Origin: a cyanobacterium endosymbiont of Rhopalodia gibberula | GTDB taxonomy: Bacteria; Cyanobacteriota; Cyanobacteriia; Cyanobacteriales; Microcystaceae | NCBI RefSeq assembly: GCF_003574135.1 | Contig: NZ_AP018341.1 | Span: 930,001 to 994,000, forward strand | Direction of reading: 5' to 3' | DNA: 64,000 bases | Shown: positions 9,718-19,503 of the stretch, in pieces | Layout of the letters: every line of letters begins with the position of its first letter | Position numbering within the stretch: the stretch's first letter is position 1 | Notes under the pieces: generated by a model | The model's database searches: none | Seen by the model: only the letters and a program-made list of their open reading frames with translations | What the model was told of the DNA's origin: nothing | Made by a program: the position numbers and the translations under genes

Positions 9718-10389
9718 ATGACTAATTTTGCAATTCAAGTTAAAGATTTAAGCTTTGGTTGGGATAAAAACTCTCTTGTACTGCAATCATGTTCCCTAGA
9801 AGTTCCAGAAGGGGAATTTTGGATGTTATTGGGCACTAATGGTAGTGGAAAATCAACCCTCTTACGATTAATGACGCGACTGTTAACTCCCCAAACTGGA
9901 ACTATCGCCATGAGTACCCCTGTTGGTTTTGTCTTCCAAAACCCCGATCTTCAGTTAGTTATGCCAACCGTTGGGGCTGATATCGCCTTTGGGTTAGTTC
10001 CTGAACGTCTATCCCCTATTGAAGTCCGTAAGCGTGTACAAAAGGCTTTATCAGCTGTTAACCTTCTAGAATTAGAGCGACGGCCTATTTATGCTCTTAG
10101 TGGAGGACAAAAACAACGCATCGCTATTGCTGGAGCTATTGCGCGTCATTGCAGAGTCCTTCTCCTTGATGAACCTACAGCTCTCCTTGATGTTAATACT
10201 CAATTAGAATTAGTGGTCCAAGTACAACAGTTGGTGAAAAGTCAAGGCATTACCGCTTTATGGGTAACACATCGCTTAGAGGAGTTAAATTATTGTGATG
10301 GTGCTTTTTTACTAGAAAACGGAAAAGTAATAGAAAAAGGAGATCCCAACCATCTAAAAGCTAGATTAGTTTCAGAAACTTACCCTTAG
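9718..10389 (+). CDS. ABC transporter ATP-binding protein, CbiO/ECF-like
   Basis: A 223-residue single ATPase domain. Walker A is GTNGSGKST (about residue 38), the Q-loop lies in VFQNPDLQ, the signature is LSGGQKQR (about residue 126), Walker B is VLLLDEPT and the switch His is in VTHRLEEL. The FQNPDLQLVMPTVGADIAFG segment, with the Q-loop directly followed by this pattern, is characteristic of energy-coupling-factor (cobalt/biotin-type) ATPases. No permease or substrate-specific component is next to it, so the transported substrate is unknown. In cyanobacteria such lone ECF-like ATPases are common. It would act on the cytoplasmic face of the membrane. The next gene starts 77 bases later on the same strand. 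Confidence 0.88.
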   Translation: MTNFAIQVKDLSFGWDKNSLVLQSCSLEVPEGEFWMLLGTNGSGKSTLLRLMTRLLTPQTGTIAMSTPVGFVFQNPDLQLVMPTVGADIAFGLVPERLSPIEVRKRVQKALSAVNLLELERRPIYALSGGQKQRIAIAGAIARHCRVLLLDEPTALLDVNTQLELVVQVQQLVKSQGITALWVTHRLEELNYCDGAFLLENGKVIEKGDPNHLKARLVSETYP

Positions 10390-10466
10390 AATGAAAATTC
10401 TTTGTTAAAATCGGAGGACATTTGCATCAAAAATATCTTAAGCACATATGACAACTTTTAAAAAAC

Positions 10467-11012
10467 ATGGCTACTCCTCACAATCTTTTATTGTTAATCG
10501 ATGGTTATAACATTATCGGGAATTGGACTTCTCTAAAAAAAACCCGTGATCGCCATGGTTTAGAACAGGCAAGACGAGAACTGGTAGAGTCCCTAGTCAA
10601 TTATATAGCCCACAGTGGTTATCAAGCCCAAGTTGTTTTTGACTCCCAATATCGCAAAACCCCCAGTTCTTTAGAAAAATATTCCCCCAATTTGTCTATA
10701 TACTTTACCGCTTGGGCGCAAACAGCTGATACATATATTGAAAAAGTCTGTGCGTCTTTTTTTCATCAAACCAGTCCCGCTCCGCCTCGATTAATTGTCG
10801 CTACATCAGATCGAGATCAACGTTTGACAGTAGTAGGATATGGCGCAGAATGGATGTCGGCTCAACATCTAGCTAATGAAATTAATCTATCCACCCATCA
10901 AGTTAGACGCAAACAACGACCTAGAAAACGTAGTCAAGGTCGTTTCTTGTTCAACTGTCTTGACGCTAAATCTCAAGCGCGCCTTGCTCGATGGCAACAA
11001 GGAACAAATTAA
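10467..11012 (+). CDS. NYN-domain (YacP-like) putative ribonuclease
   Basis: A 181-residue protein of the YacP/NYN family, PIN-like nucleases related to Bacillus Rae1. The metal-binding Asp is in LLLIDGYNIIG (about residue 12). Further acidic residues of the site are in VVFDSQYR, the ADTYIEK helix and VATSDRDQR. The C-terminal third is rich in Arg and Lys (RRKQRPRKRSQGR), suggesting RNA binding. The likely role is RNA cleavage in mRNA or rRNA turnover; this is inferred from the family. It begins at ATG 10467 after the ABC ATPase and may share a transcript with it. Confidence 0.82.
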   Translation: MATPHNLLLLIDGYNIIGNWTSLKKTRDRHGLEQARRELVESLVNYIAHSGYQAQVVFDSQYRKTPSSLEKYSPNLSIYFTAWAQTADTYIEKVCASFFHQTSPAPPRLIVATSDRDQRLTVVGYGAEWMSAQHLANEINLSTHQVRRKQRPRKRSQGRFLFNCLDAKSQARLARWQQGTN

Positions 11013-11174
11013 CAATAATGACTTCCTTTATTAGGTTTCGGGAATTTATAGACAGGTTTTTGAAGAACATGCATATTGAAGAGGACCTGAGTCAGTAATT
11101 TCTAGAAAATTGATGAATAATACTATTGACATCAACAAAGATCATTGCTAAATTAATATACGTGTCAAAAACAA

Positions 11175-11247
11175 GCCCCCATCGTCTAGTGGCCTAGGAC
11201 ACCTCCCTTTCACGGAGGCGACAGGGATTCAAATTCCCTTGGGGGTA
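11175..11247 (+). tRNA. tRNA-Glu (anticodon TTC)
   Basis: A 73-base cloverleaf without encoded CCA. The acceptor stem pairs GCCCCCA with TGGGGGT, so position 1-72 is a G-U pair. The anticodon stem-loop is CCTCCCTTTCACGGAGG with TTC in the middle. The T arm is AGGGA TTCAAAT TCCCT and therefore has an A53-U61 pair in place of the usual G-C, a feature known from cyanobacterial and plastid tRNA-Glu. This tRNA also feeds tetrapyrrole synthesis through glutamyl-tRNA reductase, which fits the intact cobA-hemD gene in this window. Confidence 0.96.
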
Positions 11248-11255
11248 TTTTTTTA

Positions 11256-11289
11256 AGCAAGGAGTAAAACTAAAGTTTTACTTCTTGCT
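11256..11289 (+). terminator. Hairpin after tRNA-Glu
   Basis: Fifteen-base arms (11256-11270 and 11275-11289) separated by a TAAA loop, with one G-T mismatch. It sits 8 bases after the tRNA. A T-run lies between the tRNA and the stem, not after it, so this is a probable but not textbook terminator. Confidence 0.55.
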
Positions 11290-11392
11290 CTGTGTTGAAT
11301 AATAGGATCTAAACTCAAGGTTTTTGAAAAACCTCGTCTGGAGTGAAGTATTCCAGAGGTCCAGAGCTTTTTTGTCCTTATGGGGGTAGGTT

Positions 11393-12685
11393 TCAGTTAG
11401 GTTTTCTAACGACTCCTATAAAGATGATCGCATTAGTTTTATGGTCGCGAATTGTACATAAAAACGGACGATTAACGATCATAGTAAATTGCTCTTCTGG
11501 AAGAAATAGAGAAGTCATCCTCGCACGAATGGAACTAGTGACGGCTGACTGTGTTCCTTTCTCGTTAATCTCTACTAAAGTTTTGTGCTTCATACGATTC
11601 ACATAAACTTGACGAGATGTTAGCTTAGAAAAGTTAGCTGATGACTGTTCGAATATTGTGGACATTCCTAAAGAGATTAAAGCTTTTTCCATGTCAATTT
11701 CATTGGATAAACTGAAACGGGGTAGTTTTAATTTTCCTTGTTGTTCGCGGAATTGTCCCATCCATTTTTTCCACTGACCTACTGTTAATTGTGAAACTAG
11801 GTCTTTTAGATTCTTATCTGGTCGAGGAAGGAAAATTTCCAAACTAAAGCGTTCTCCTGTGTAGGGTAAACTCACCGCTTGAAAGTCTGACGTTTCAAAA
11901 TAGCGGTACTTTCCTTCACGAGACATCAATGGAAATTTTATAACCCGATCATTACTTAAGTAAAATGGCTGTTGTGTCGTGAGATGAGGATCAAATTCTA
12001 TTTGCCAAACTCCTTTAAAATAAATTGCGTTGACTAAAAACAGTACATCTTCATTGCTAATTTGCTCAATAATTTGGGGAATTTTTCCCAGAGTTTTGTC
12101 TTTTACCCAACGATTAATAATCCCCACTGACTCAGAACTCTCAAAATTTAAATTAGTAATTTGAGCCTGATAGTATTCTTGATTAGCTTTAAGAAATTGA
12201 TAACGAAAGGAAAATCCTTGTCTAGTCCAAAGCGAATTAGCAATTGTCAGTTGACCACGATAATCATTCGTATCTAATGATTTTTCTAGAGTCTTATTGG
12301 CATGATTAAAAGCATTAAGGTTCACTCCTTTAATACCTAGTACATCAGACATTTCTTGCCGAGTAGTTCCGCTTGCGCCATTATAGAGCATAGATAAAGC
12401 TAAAGCTAAACTAACAGGAGAAACAGCAATATTTTGTTCTGAATTTTGTCTGGCTAGGGTAGAAAAAAGCTTAAAACCAAATTTCATCTGAGCATTTACC
12501 AGTTTGTCCTTGCCCAAAGACTTGTTCGGAAAAAATATCTTTGGGGAAACTTCTTGTAGTGCTTGAGCGTCTGCTAATATGCTGAAGACCTGAATCTTAG
12601 ACGAAGGAATAAACCAAATCAAGAGGCATAAACCTAGAAATCCGAAAGTTGTGATCAAAGTTTTTCGATTCGTCATCACTATCAC
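11393..12685 (-). CDS. Serpin (serine protease inhibitor)
   Basis: A 430-residue serpin. The first 28 residues look like a signal peptide or anchor (basic MTNRKT, then a hydrophobic stretch ending near IPSS), so it is probably exported. Family landmarks follow in order: NGASGTTRQEM, NAIYFKGVWQ, the VNRMKHKTLVEINEKGT hinge at about residues 362-378, and the C-terminal VNRPFL...FIGVV strands. The reactive-centre loop runs from about residue 375 (EKGTQSAVTSSIRARMTS). The hinge has small residues at P14-P9, which favours an inhibitory serpin; counting from the hinge puts Thr at P1 and Arg at P3 and P5, but the loop is a little long so P1 is uncertain. The target is unknown. It is a single gene, divergent from exbB. 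Confidence 0.93.
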   Translation of the reverse strand: MIVMTNRKTLITTFGFLGLCLLIWFIPSSKIQVFSILADAQALQEVSPKIFFPNKSLGKDKLVNAQMKFGFKLFSTLARQNSEQNIAVSPVSLALALSMLYNGASGTTRQEMSDVLGIKGVNLNAFNHANKTLEKSLDTNDYRGQLTIANSLWTRQGFSFRYQFLKANQEYYQAQITNLNFESSESVGIINRWVKDKTLGKIPQIIEQISNEDVLFLVNAIYFKGVWQIEFDPHLTTQQPFYLSNDRVIKFPLMSREGKYRYFETSDFQAVSLPYTGERFSLEIFLPRPDKNLKDLVSQLTVGQWKKWMGQFREQQGKLKLPRFSLSNEIDMEKALISLGMSTIFEQSSANFSKLTSRQVYVNRMKHKTLVEINEKGTQSAVTSSIRARMTSLFLPEEQFTMIVNRPFLCTIRDHKTNAIIFIGVVRKPN

Positions 12686-12911
12686 TCCTATTTACCACAC
12701 AGCAATGTCTGAGTAAACCTACTCCAGGGCTTCTTGACCTGTGCCTTTTAGGTAACTCTATACTTTATTAATGAGATTTTTAGACAAAGCATTCTTATTT
12801 CGAAGATATACTCGATTGCTAAACATAAACCCTTAGAATTGTAAACAAATAATTCTAACCGTTAAAGTCACACTTAAGTTGGGGACAAGGAACGGAGGTA
12901 AGCTAAAGACC

Positions 12912-13595
12912 GTGAACATCGCAGAAATTATTCAAAAGGGTGGGGTGGCTATGGGCCCGCTCCTCTTCTTGTCGGTACTAGTATTAAGTACTATTATTGA
13001 GCGCTCCTGGTTTTGGGTAAGATTTCTCCTTAAAGAAGGGCAAATACTTAATCGAATCATGGATACCGCTGCTAGAAACTGGGATTTGGTTCCCAAGATT
13101 GCTAGAGAATACCGCAATCACCCTATGGGCAACTATCTTTATAGTCCCCTGAGATTGACTAATCCTGATCCTGAAGTCTTCCATTTAGCTTTAGAATCAG
13201 CTGCCGACGATGAATTGGCTCTCATGCGTCGAGGGGATAAGGTACTAGAAGCCGTCATTGCGCTGTCTCCTCTTTTGGGGTTGTTGGGTACAGTATTAGG
13301 ACTAATTGGTTCTTTAAGTTCAATTCAGATTAGTGATCTCGGAACAGCCTCAACGGCTGGAGTTACCCTAGGGATCGGGGAAGCCTTAATTTCAACAGCA
13401 GTTGGTTTAATTGTGGCCATTGTTAGTTTAGTTTTTTATCGCATTTTTCAAGCCTTATGGTTCAATCAAGTGAGAGTTTTCCGTAAAACGGGCAGTGAAT
13501 TGGAGGTCATTTATCGTCAACACTGGTTAGAAATAGACGATGATCGTTATTCTATAAGTACCGATTCGGAGCCTTCCGAAACAGCTGACCACTAA
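12912..13595 (+). CDS. exbB: MotA/TolQ/ExbB proton channel family protein
   Basis: An ExbB/TolQ-like inner-membrane protein of about 227 residues. There are three hydrophobic segments: near the N-terminus ([20 protein letters not shown]), and the typical pair around [16 protein letters not shown] and [18 protein letters not shown]. The motifs [10 protein letters not shown] and [10 protein letters not shown] are family hallmarks. With the ExbD-like protein downstream it should form a proton-driven motor that energises an outer-membrane or cell-wall process. The frame can be extended to a TTG at 12879, but a GGAGGT at 12895-12900 positioned before a GTG at 12912 favours the shorter start. The ExbD frame follows within a few bases. 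No TonB-type gene is in the window. Confidence 0.88.
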   Translation: MNIAEIIQKGGVAMGPLLFLSVLVLSTIIERSWFWVRFLLKEGQILNRIMDTAARNWDLVPKIAREYRNHPMGNYLYSPLRLTNPDPEVFHLALESAADDELALMRRGDKVLEAVIALSPLLGLLGTVLGLIGSLSSIQISDLGTASTAGVTLGIGEALISTAVGLIVAIVSLVFYRIFQALWFNQVRVFRKTGSELEVIYRQHWLEIDDDRYSISTDSEPSETADH

Positions 13596-13621
13596 CTTCT
13601 TTGATCTTAGTAAAGGTACTT

Positions 13622-14272
13622 ATGACACAGGCCACTGGACAAAAACTAAAAAGTCAGAAAAATAAATCTCATGTTCACTCGCGCCCCCTAAAATTGTGGC
13701 AAGATACTTCTCTCCACCAGGAGGTTCGTATTGAAATCTTGCCGATGATAGATGTAATTTTTTGCATTTTGACCTTTTTTATTTTGGGGGCTGTGGGATT
13801 ATCTCGTCAGCAGGCTATAAGCCTGGATTTACCTAAGGCTAGCACTGGAACACCGCAAATGCGAGAAATGTTGGTGGTTGGTCTCGATGATTTCGGTCAG
13901 GTATACGTGGAAAAACAACTGGTGACGCGCAACCAACTTTTTGATGCAATTAAAAACTATCACCAGTTTAATCCTAATGGTCTGATGGTTCTCCACGCTT
14001 CGGGAAATACTAGTTACAACGAAGTCATCCAAGTCCTTGATATGCTCAAGCAAGTGGGTGGTGATCGTGTCGCCCTAGCAACTTTACCAGGGGAGTCAGA
14101 TCCTTCCAATAATGCTTTGAATCTGACTCCTTTGCCATCAAAAAATCAATTACCCGAGAATATTCCTAATTCCTGGCCACCAAAAACTCCGACCGGTCTA
14201 GAACAAGGATTCGGAGATTCCCCTGACATTCCTCTTAACCCTTCCTCATCAGGAGGTCCTACATCTCCTTAA
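13622..14272 (+). CDS. exbD: ExbD/TolR-like biopolymer transport protein
   Basis: About 216 residues from the ATG at 13622; a TTG at 13601 is possible but gives an unusual leader. A single membrane span follows the conserved acidic residue: the segment EILPMIDVIFCILTFFIL has the Asp that takes part in proton transfer in ExbD/TolR. The periplasmic domain continues to VLDMLKQVGGDRVALATLP, the usual end of the fold. About 55 extra C-terminal residues are rich in Pro, Ser, Asn and Gly and look disordered. The gene is 26 bases behind exbB and surely cotranscribed. It is the partner of the channel subunit. Confidence 0.88.
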   Translation: MTQATGQKLKSQKNKSHVHSRPLKLWQDTSLHQEVRIEILPMIDVIFCILTFFILGAVGLSRQQAISLDLPKASTGTPQMREMLVVGLDDFGQVYVEKQLVTRNQLFDAIKNYHQFNPNGLMVLHASGNTSYNEVIQVLDMLKQVGGDRVALATLPGESDPSNNALNLTPLPSKNQLPENIPNSWPPKTPTGLEQGFGDSPDIPLNPSSSGGPTSP

Positions 14273-14342
14273 ACTCAACTTGCTAATTAACTCAAGTAAA
14301 TAGTGTCCATCAAATATCTTTTTTAAGGATGAACTCATAAGA

Positions 14343-14789
14343 CTAATCTTGTGAGTGAGCAACTTTCATAAAAGATAACCCAGATCGGCGATAGGCGAGT
14401 AGTTGTTCTTCCAACGCAGCAATTCGGTTATATGCTGCCGTTAGTTGAGCTGTTAGTCGGCGAACTTGAAGATCTCTTGAGAGAATTATCTCCCCTTCAG
14501 GGGAGAATACGCTCTGGTTATCACGGTCATCTGAAAGAATATCCTTGTGTTTAATCCCTAACTTCAAGGGTTTGTTAGTGATTAAAGGTTCGGTATTAGG
14601 ACTCGGGATAAGATGAGAAACACAATCAAAAGATTTTTGATTGATGTTAGCAGAAACTTCTGACGGTTTTACCAAGGTGGAGATCTGTTGACTAACTTGT
14701 TCCACCATTTGATGAAGTTGATTGAATTTGTAATTAAGTTCATTAATTTGTTGCTGTAGCCCATCCATAAGAGTTCTCATAACTAACAT
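14343..14789 (-). CDS. Hypothetical coiled-coil protein
   Basis: A 148-residue protein that I do not recognise as a named family. Residues 8-42 (MDGLQQQINELNYKFNQL...) have a strong heptad pattern. A second heptad stretch near the C-terminus (LQVRRLTAQLTAAYNRIAAL) is also likely coiled coil, separated by a low-complexity middle. No signal or membrane span is seen. It converges with exbD, leaving 70 bases between the stops. A later internal ATG (MRTLMDGL) is an alternative start. Possibly a cyanobacterial structural or scaffold protein; function unknown. Confidence 0.6.
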   Translation of the reverse strand: MLVMRTLMDGLQQQINELNYKFNQLHQMVEQVSQQISTLVKPSEVSANINQKSFDCVSHLIPSPNTEPLITNKPLKLGIKHKDILSDDRDNQSVFSPEGEIILSRDLQVRRLTAQLTAAYNRIAALEEQLLAYRRSGLSFMKVAHSQD

Positions 14790-14961
14790 TTAGATTTACA
14801 TGTATTATCCTAGAAGTGACCAAGAAAAATCTTTACATACTCCCTATTAATTTAACGATTCGTTAACTATTCTTAGTTTAATTTTAAGAGACAAAATCAT
14901 CGTTTATTTGCCATAGCTTTTTATAAGTTATTCAACAGTAATCATTGATACAATGTAAATT

Positions 14962-16140
14962 ATGCTTAGTCGTCGTTCTTTTTTAAGAAGTGCAGGTACC
15001 CTGACACTAACGCAATTATTATCGGGATGCGACAATCAATCTACTGCACTAAGAGTTTTGTTGTTACAAGGCTCGATTCCTCCCCAGTTGTTAAAAGCTT
15101 TTCGTCAACAATTTTCTAAAGATCAGTCTCTTTCTTTCAAACCGACAGCTCAATTAAAAGATCTCTGGAAACAATTGCAAAGTTGGCAAGTGAAAAATCG
15201 AGATCCTCAAGGTCTTAAAGATTGGTTAAGTAAACTCCCCTTAATCGATAACACTTCCCATAAGATGAGCGATTTAGTCACCTTAGGAGATACTTGGTTA
15301 GAAAAAGCTATTCAGGATAAGTTAATTCAACCCCTGAGTTTAACTGAGATAGCAAATTGGCAAAAGCTGGGTTCTCGTTGGCAAGCTCTTGTTAAACGAG
15401 ATGAAGTTGGAAATCTAGATTTACAAGGACAAATTTGGGGTGCACCTTACCGTTGGGGAACTACATTAATTGCCTATCATAGTGATCAATTTGAAACGTT
15501 AGGATGGACTCCAACCAATTGGGGAGATTTGTGGCGAGAAGAATTGCGCCATCGCATCGCAGTAGTCGATCAACCAAGGGAAATTATTGGTTTAACTCTA
15601 AAAAAACTTGGCTATTCTTATAATAGCCCAAATTTGTCCCAGATTCCTAACTTATCTTCGCAACTCCAAGCCCTAAACCAACAGGTAAAATATTATAGTT
15701 CTCGGTACTATTTACAACCTTTGATTATTGGAGATGTTTGGCTGAGTGTAGGTTGGTCTAGTGATATTCTACCTTTAATAGCTAAAAACCGGAAAATTAA
15801 GGCGATCATCCCCAAATCAGGAACCTCTATTTGGACAGATATATGGGTACAACCGAGAGCTAAAGAAAATAATATTGATCTATCGACATTGACGAAACAA
15901 TGGATTGATTTTTGTTGGCAAGAATCATCAGTTAATCAAATTTCTTTATTAACTGATGGCGCCTCACCAATGATTCATACAATCCCAACAATATCCGCAA
16001 AAATAAAAACAAATCCCCTCCTATTTATTGATAAAAATATAATGAATAATTGCGATTTTATTGAACCACTATCTGAGCTAAATAAACAAGAATATAAAAA
16101 ATTTTGGAAGGAGATGAGAAAATCTGAAAAAGGTGAATAA
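14962..16140 (+). CDS. Extracellular solute-binding lipoprotein, PotD-like
   Basis: A 392-residue periplasmic binding protein. The N-terminus has a twin-arginine-like pattern ([10 protein letters not shown]) followed by a hydrophobic stretch and LLSGC, which reads as a lipobox with Cys23 as the modified residue. The rest fits the spermidine/putrescine-type binding-protein family ([33 protein letters not shown]). That family feeds polyamine or related ABC importers, but no ABC partner lies next to it, so the ligand is uncertain. The gene ends only a few bases past the alternative GTG start of yidD, suggesting translational coupling. Confidence 0.78.
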   Translation: MLSRRSFLRSAGTLTLTQLLSGCDNQSTALRVLLLQGSIPPQLLKAFRQQFSKDQSLSFKPTAQLKDLWKQLQSWQVKNRDPQGLKDWLSKLPLIDNTSHKMSDLVTLGDTWLEKAIQDKLIQPLSLTEIANWQKLGSRWQALVKRDEVGNLDLQGQIWGAPYRWGTTLIAYHSDQFETLGWTPTNWGDLWREELRHRIAVVDQPREIIGLTLKKLGYSYNSPNLSQIPNLSSQLQALNQQVKYYSSRYYLQPLIIGDVWLSVGWSSDILPLIAKNRKIKAIIPKSGTSIWTDIWVQPRAKENNIDLSTLTKQWIDFCWQESSVNQISLLTDGASPMIHTIPTISAKIKTNPLLFIDKNIMNNCDFIEPLSELNKQEYKKFWKEMRKSEKGE

Positions 16141-16156
16141 TCAGGTAAAAATTGAA

Positions 16157-16393
16157 ATGAAAAATGTCTTACTTTTACTTATTCGAATATATAAACGTTC
16201 GATTTCTCCTTTATTTCCTCCAAGTTGTCGTTTTCAACCTACTTGTTCTCAATATGGCTTAGAGGCTGTTGAGAAATTTGGCGCTATCAAAGGAACTTGG
16301 TTGACAATGAAAAGAATTTTACGCTGTCATCCTTTGGACCCAGGAGGTTATGATCCTGTTCCTTCACTAGAAGAAAATTTAAATAGAAAGTGA
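16157..16393 (+). CDS. yidD: Membrane protein insertion efficiency factor YidD
   Basis: A small basic, membrane-associated protein of the YidD family that assists YidC-dependent membrane insertion. The family signature is complete: [20 protein letters not shown], then [31 protein letters not shown] take the ATG at 16157 because the family usually begins right before the LLLIRIYK segment; a GTG at 16133 that overlaps the upstream stop codon is the alternative. At about 78 residues it is of normal length. It follows the solute-binding gene closely and converges with the cupin gene at 16491. Confidence 0.92.
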   Translation: MKNVLLLLIRIYKRSISPLFPPSCRFQPTCSQYGLEAVEKFGAIKGTWLTMKRILRCHPLDPGGYDPVPSLEENLNRK

Positions 16394-16490
16394 CATTAGT
16401 TTTTGATAAAAAAATCTGCCTAATTTTTGGAAAAGAAAAGACAGATTTAATGAACTCGACAATAGCTCTTGTTGGGTTAGAAAAATTTAC

Positions 16491-16937
16491 TTACGCTTGA
16501 TGACGAGAGTAATCATCTTGGAAACGAATAATATCATCTTCTCCTAAATATTCCCCATTCTGAACTTCAATAAGAATTAATTTAATCACTCCTGGGTTTT
16601 CTAGGCGGTGGACCGTACATTGAGGAACATAAGTGGATTGGTTAGCCACTAAAATTTTTTCCTTATCTCCACAGATGACTCTAGCAGTTCCTGAAACAAT
16701 AATCCAGTGCTCACTACGATGGTGGTGCATTTGTAAACTGAGACGGTGTCCAGGACTAACTTCAATCCGTTTAATCTTATATCCTGGCCCTTCCTCTAGG
16801 GTAGTGAATGATCCCCAAGGCCGCATTTCAGTAGTACATATACCGCTATGAGAAACAGAAAAAGGGATAGATACAGAACTATTTTTATTGTTAGTAGTCT
16901 CTTTTTTATTGCTAGTAACTTCTTTTGTTTGAAGCAT
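16491..16937 (-). CDS. Cupin protein, mannose-6-phosphate isomerase type II C-terminal domain-like
   Basis: A 148-residue single cupin. The motif RPWGSFTTLEEGPGYKIKRI opens the domain; HHHRSEHWIIVSGTARV carries the His/Glu metal ligands of cupin motif 1 and YVPQCTVHRLENPG is motif 2 with its His. This is the same fold as the C-terminal isomerase domain of bifunctional mannose-1-phosphate guanylyltransferase/phosphomannose isomerase, but without the nucleotidyltransferase half. It may interconvert mannose and fructose 6-phosphates for envelope polysaccharides. The first 35 residues are polar and low-complexity (KEVTSNKKETTNNKNSS) and probably disordered. The gene faces the large AT-rich gap. 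Confidence 0.83.
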   Translation of the reverse strand: MLQTKEVTSNKKETTNNKNSSVSIPFSVSHSGICTTEMRPWGSFTTLEEGPGYKIKRIEVSPGHRLSLQMHHHRSEHWIIVSGTARVICGDKEKILVANQSTYVPQCTVHRLENPGVIKLILIEVQNGEYLGEDDIIRFQDDYSRHQA

Positions 16938-19245
16938 AATATTTATTCCTCAGATGGCAAAAAATTAAAAATTTGATAATTCTACGACATTCGTTGAATA
17001 CCGTAGCACAAATCATTCAAAATAGCAGTGAGCTCGCTGTAAACAATCAAAATAAATCTAATAACAAAATTACGAAATAAATTTGTCTTAATTCTCTATT
17101 AATAAATTTATTAAAACATTATTAGGTAGTCAGCAATAACTTTAATAAGTCTTGTAAAATAGATAAAATAGACAGCAATATTATGTAGATTTTATTTTAT
17201 AAAATTCTCTATATAATCAAAAGTAAAAATATTTTATATATGGTAGATATTCTTTGTTTTTTTATAAAAAAAACAAGAGCTATTGAATTTATCTAGATAT
17301 TAATTCTTTAAAATTAACTAATTCACAAAAATCTAGCCTATTTTTTATTTTTATCTTGTTTTTATACAATGCAATTTACAAATCAAGTAAATATTAGAAA
17401 TAACCTAATTTTAGTGATAAGCATAAAATCTAATTGTTGTTGATTGCTTGAGTATTTTTTGCTAAAAAAACTATAAATACTAGAGTGATAAACTAAAAAT
17501 AAATATTAAGATTTTAATTGATAAAAATAAAAAATACTAAGCAAAATAATGTAAGTTTTTTAAACTTATTTTTGATAGATACATGATAATAACAAAATAG
17601 CTAATATCAAATCTGAGTTACTTTAATTAGATTAAGCTAAATAAAAATTTTATTTTTTCTTCTATTCTAATGCCTTTAATAAATAAGAAAAGTTTTCTGA
17701 GTAGAAACAAACTAAAATAATTTTATTCTGTAACTTCGTTTAATTAAATTTTTATTGAGACATCAAAAACAAATTTATCAAAATATTTTATCCAATAAAA
17801 GTAGTGACAATACTTTTAAAAAAAATTACTTATGAAGATGGCTAATATATAACAATATTAAATTGATTAATGAAGTTGTTAAAGTTAATTATTGTTAACT
17901 ATCGACGAGATAGTTATTGTTATAGAACACAATTTATAGATTATTAATGTCTATCTATTATTAAATATTTTAATAAACTTAAAAAGTTGCTATAATACTT
18001 TTTTTATATTTTCCTGCCATAATTTTTACAAAAAAAATTAAAAGTTTCTATATTTATCTAATTTTTGAGCAATAGCTGTACTATATTGATAATTTTACCG
18101 TAGATCTTTCCTGAGTCTCTTTGTTTAAATACTTTGTAAAAATTATAAAAATAACGTTATCTATTACTATTAGAATTATATTTTTATGAGAAAATAGTCA
18201 CCTGCTCGGTATTTCAATTTTCTATACAAATTCCAGTAAAACTACATTGAGCTAAATCTATATTGAGTATGTTAGCCTAAATAAAAGTAAAATTGTAAAA
18301 CAGTTTTTAAAAATGCTCATTAGACATTAGCTTGTATAAAAATTTAGCTAACATAATTAGAAGAGTAAGAATTATCAAATTTGATCCGTGCCTCAAAAAT
18401 CTCTTCCACAATAAGAAGCAAGAAAGGATAAACAAAATAAAAGTCAAATCAACTTCCGACAAAAACTCGTAAGAATTTTTGACATAATTATAGAAATAGA
18501 AAGGAACAAAAGTTAATATGATAATTTATATTTATTTTAAATAAAAAATAAAGTAGTAGTACTTTGGAGTTGAGAATTAATAAATGTTCTGAATCTATTA
18601 ATTATTTTTTCAATTAACTTCAATTTATTATCAATATTTTTTATTATTTCTTAGATTTTTCTAGTTAAAATAAACAATTATTTTTATAATTCATAATCCA
18701 ATATTTAGTCTAATTGTCTCATATTATTTTAGCTACAATAAATAGTTTTTTTACACTAGTTGGCCAATTTTAACAGTCTTGATATCCACCAATCTTATTT
18801 TTCAATAAAATTCGCTCTAAAGCACTCTTTTAGCTCGTATTTTTTCTGGCAAAATAATGATATTTTACACTTTTATTATTTTTTTATTTAACTATGATAG
18901 TATTTATCCTGGGTAAGTTATGTAAAAATTTTAAAACAAGAGACAAATAAATTTAAAAAATACAGTAAAGATAAAGAAATAGATACTGTAATTGTTTTTG
19001 ACAATTAATCAGTGCACACAAAAAGTTTAGTTAAAGCTAATATAAAATAATATAATCAAGATTATAGCTATATTTTCTTAAAAATTAGAGTCCAATATTA
19101 AATCTAATAAAAGAGAAATGGTATCAGGTATTAAATAAAAACTAATATAATTCCTGTAAGGATGTTTTAATATAAATTAAGCTATAATTACTTCAATATG
19201 GAGATACGCAATAATTTCTAGAAAAAATTTGTTTATATATACCTA
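16938..19245. other. AT-rich desert, no gene seen
   Basis: About 2.3 kb of very AT-rich sequence with frequent stops in all six frames. I could not read any conserved protein stretch, RNA gene or long palindrome. It is the emptiest part of the window and looks like fully decayed former coding sequence. Confidence 0.6.
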
Positions 19246-19372
19246 CTAAATAGTAGAAACTTCAGTAAATTCTTTCTTATCTAAATTGGTTACTTTTAAA
19301 GTGACTTTACTCAAGTTGAATTGTTTTAAATTGGCTCCATTAAGGTTTGCTTCCTGTAATTTAACTCGGATA
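19246..19372 (-). pseudogene. Fragment of a pentapeptide-repeat protein
   Basis: One minus-strand frame reads VKLQEANLNGANLKQFNLS, followed by a degenerate continuation, and ends at a TAG at 19246-19248. The A(N/D)LXX periodicity is that of pentapeptide-repeat proteins. An ATG-led tract just upstream is in another frame. Only about 40 residues remain, so this is a remnant. Confidence 0.6.
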
Positions 19373-19503
19373 TATTTTTTTATAAATGTAACTCATGAAT
19401 AATAATTAACTTTCATTTAGTTAAAAAATAAGAGTTTTATCTAAACAAACTAGTCAAATTTAGGTAATTTGAGAGAAAGCCCTAAAACTTAGATGATTAT
19501 AAA

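Noticed and set aside
10467-11012. PIN-like NYN protein as a toxin of a toxin-antitoxin pair
   Set aside because: No small antitoxin gene is next to it and the sequence matches the YacP housekeeping family.
11343-11606. 87-codon open frame overlapping the serpin end
   Set aside because: It lies antisense to the conserved C-terminal serpin strands and has no independent support.
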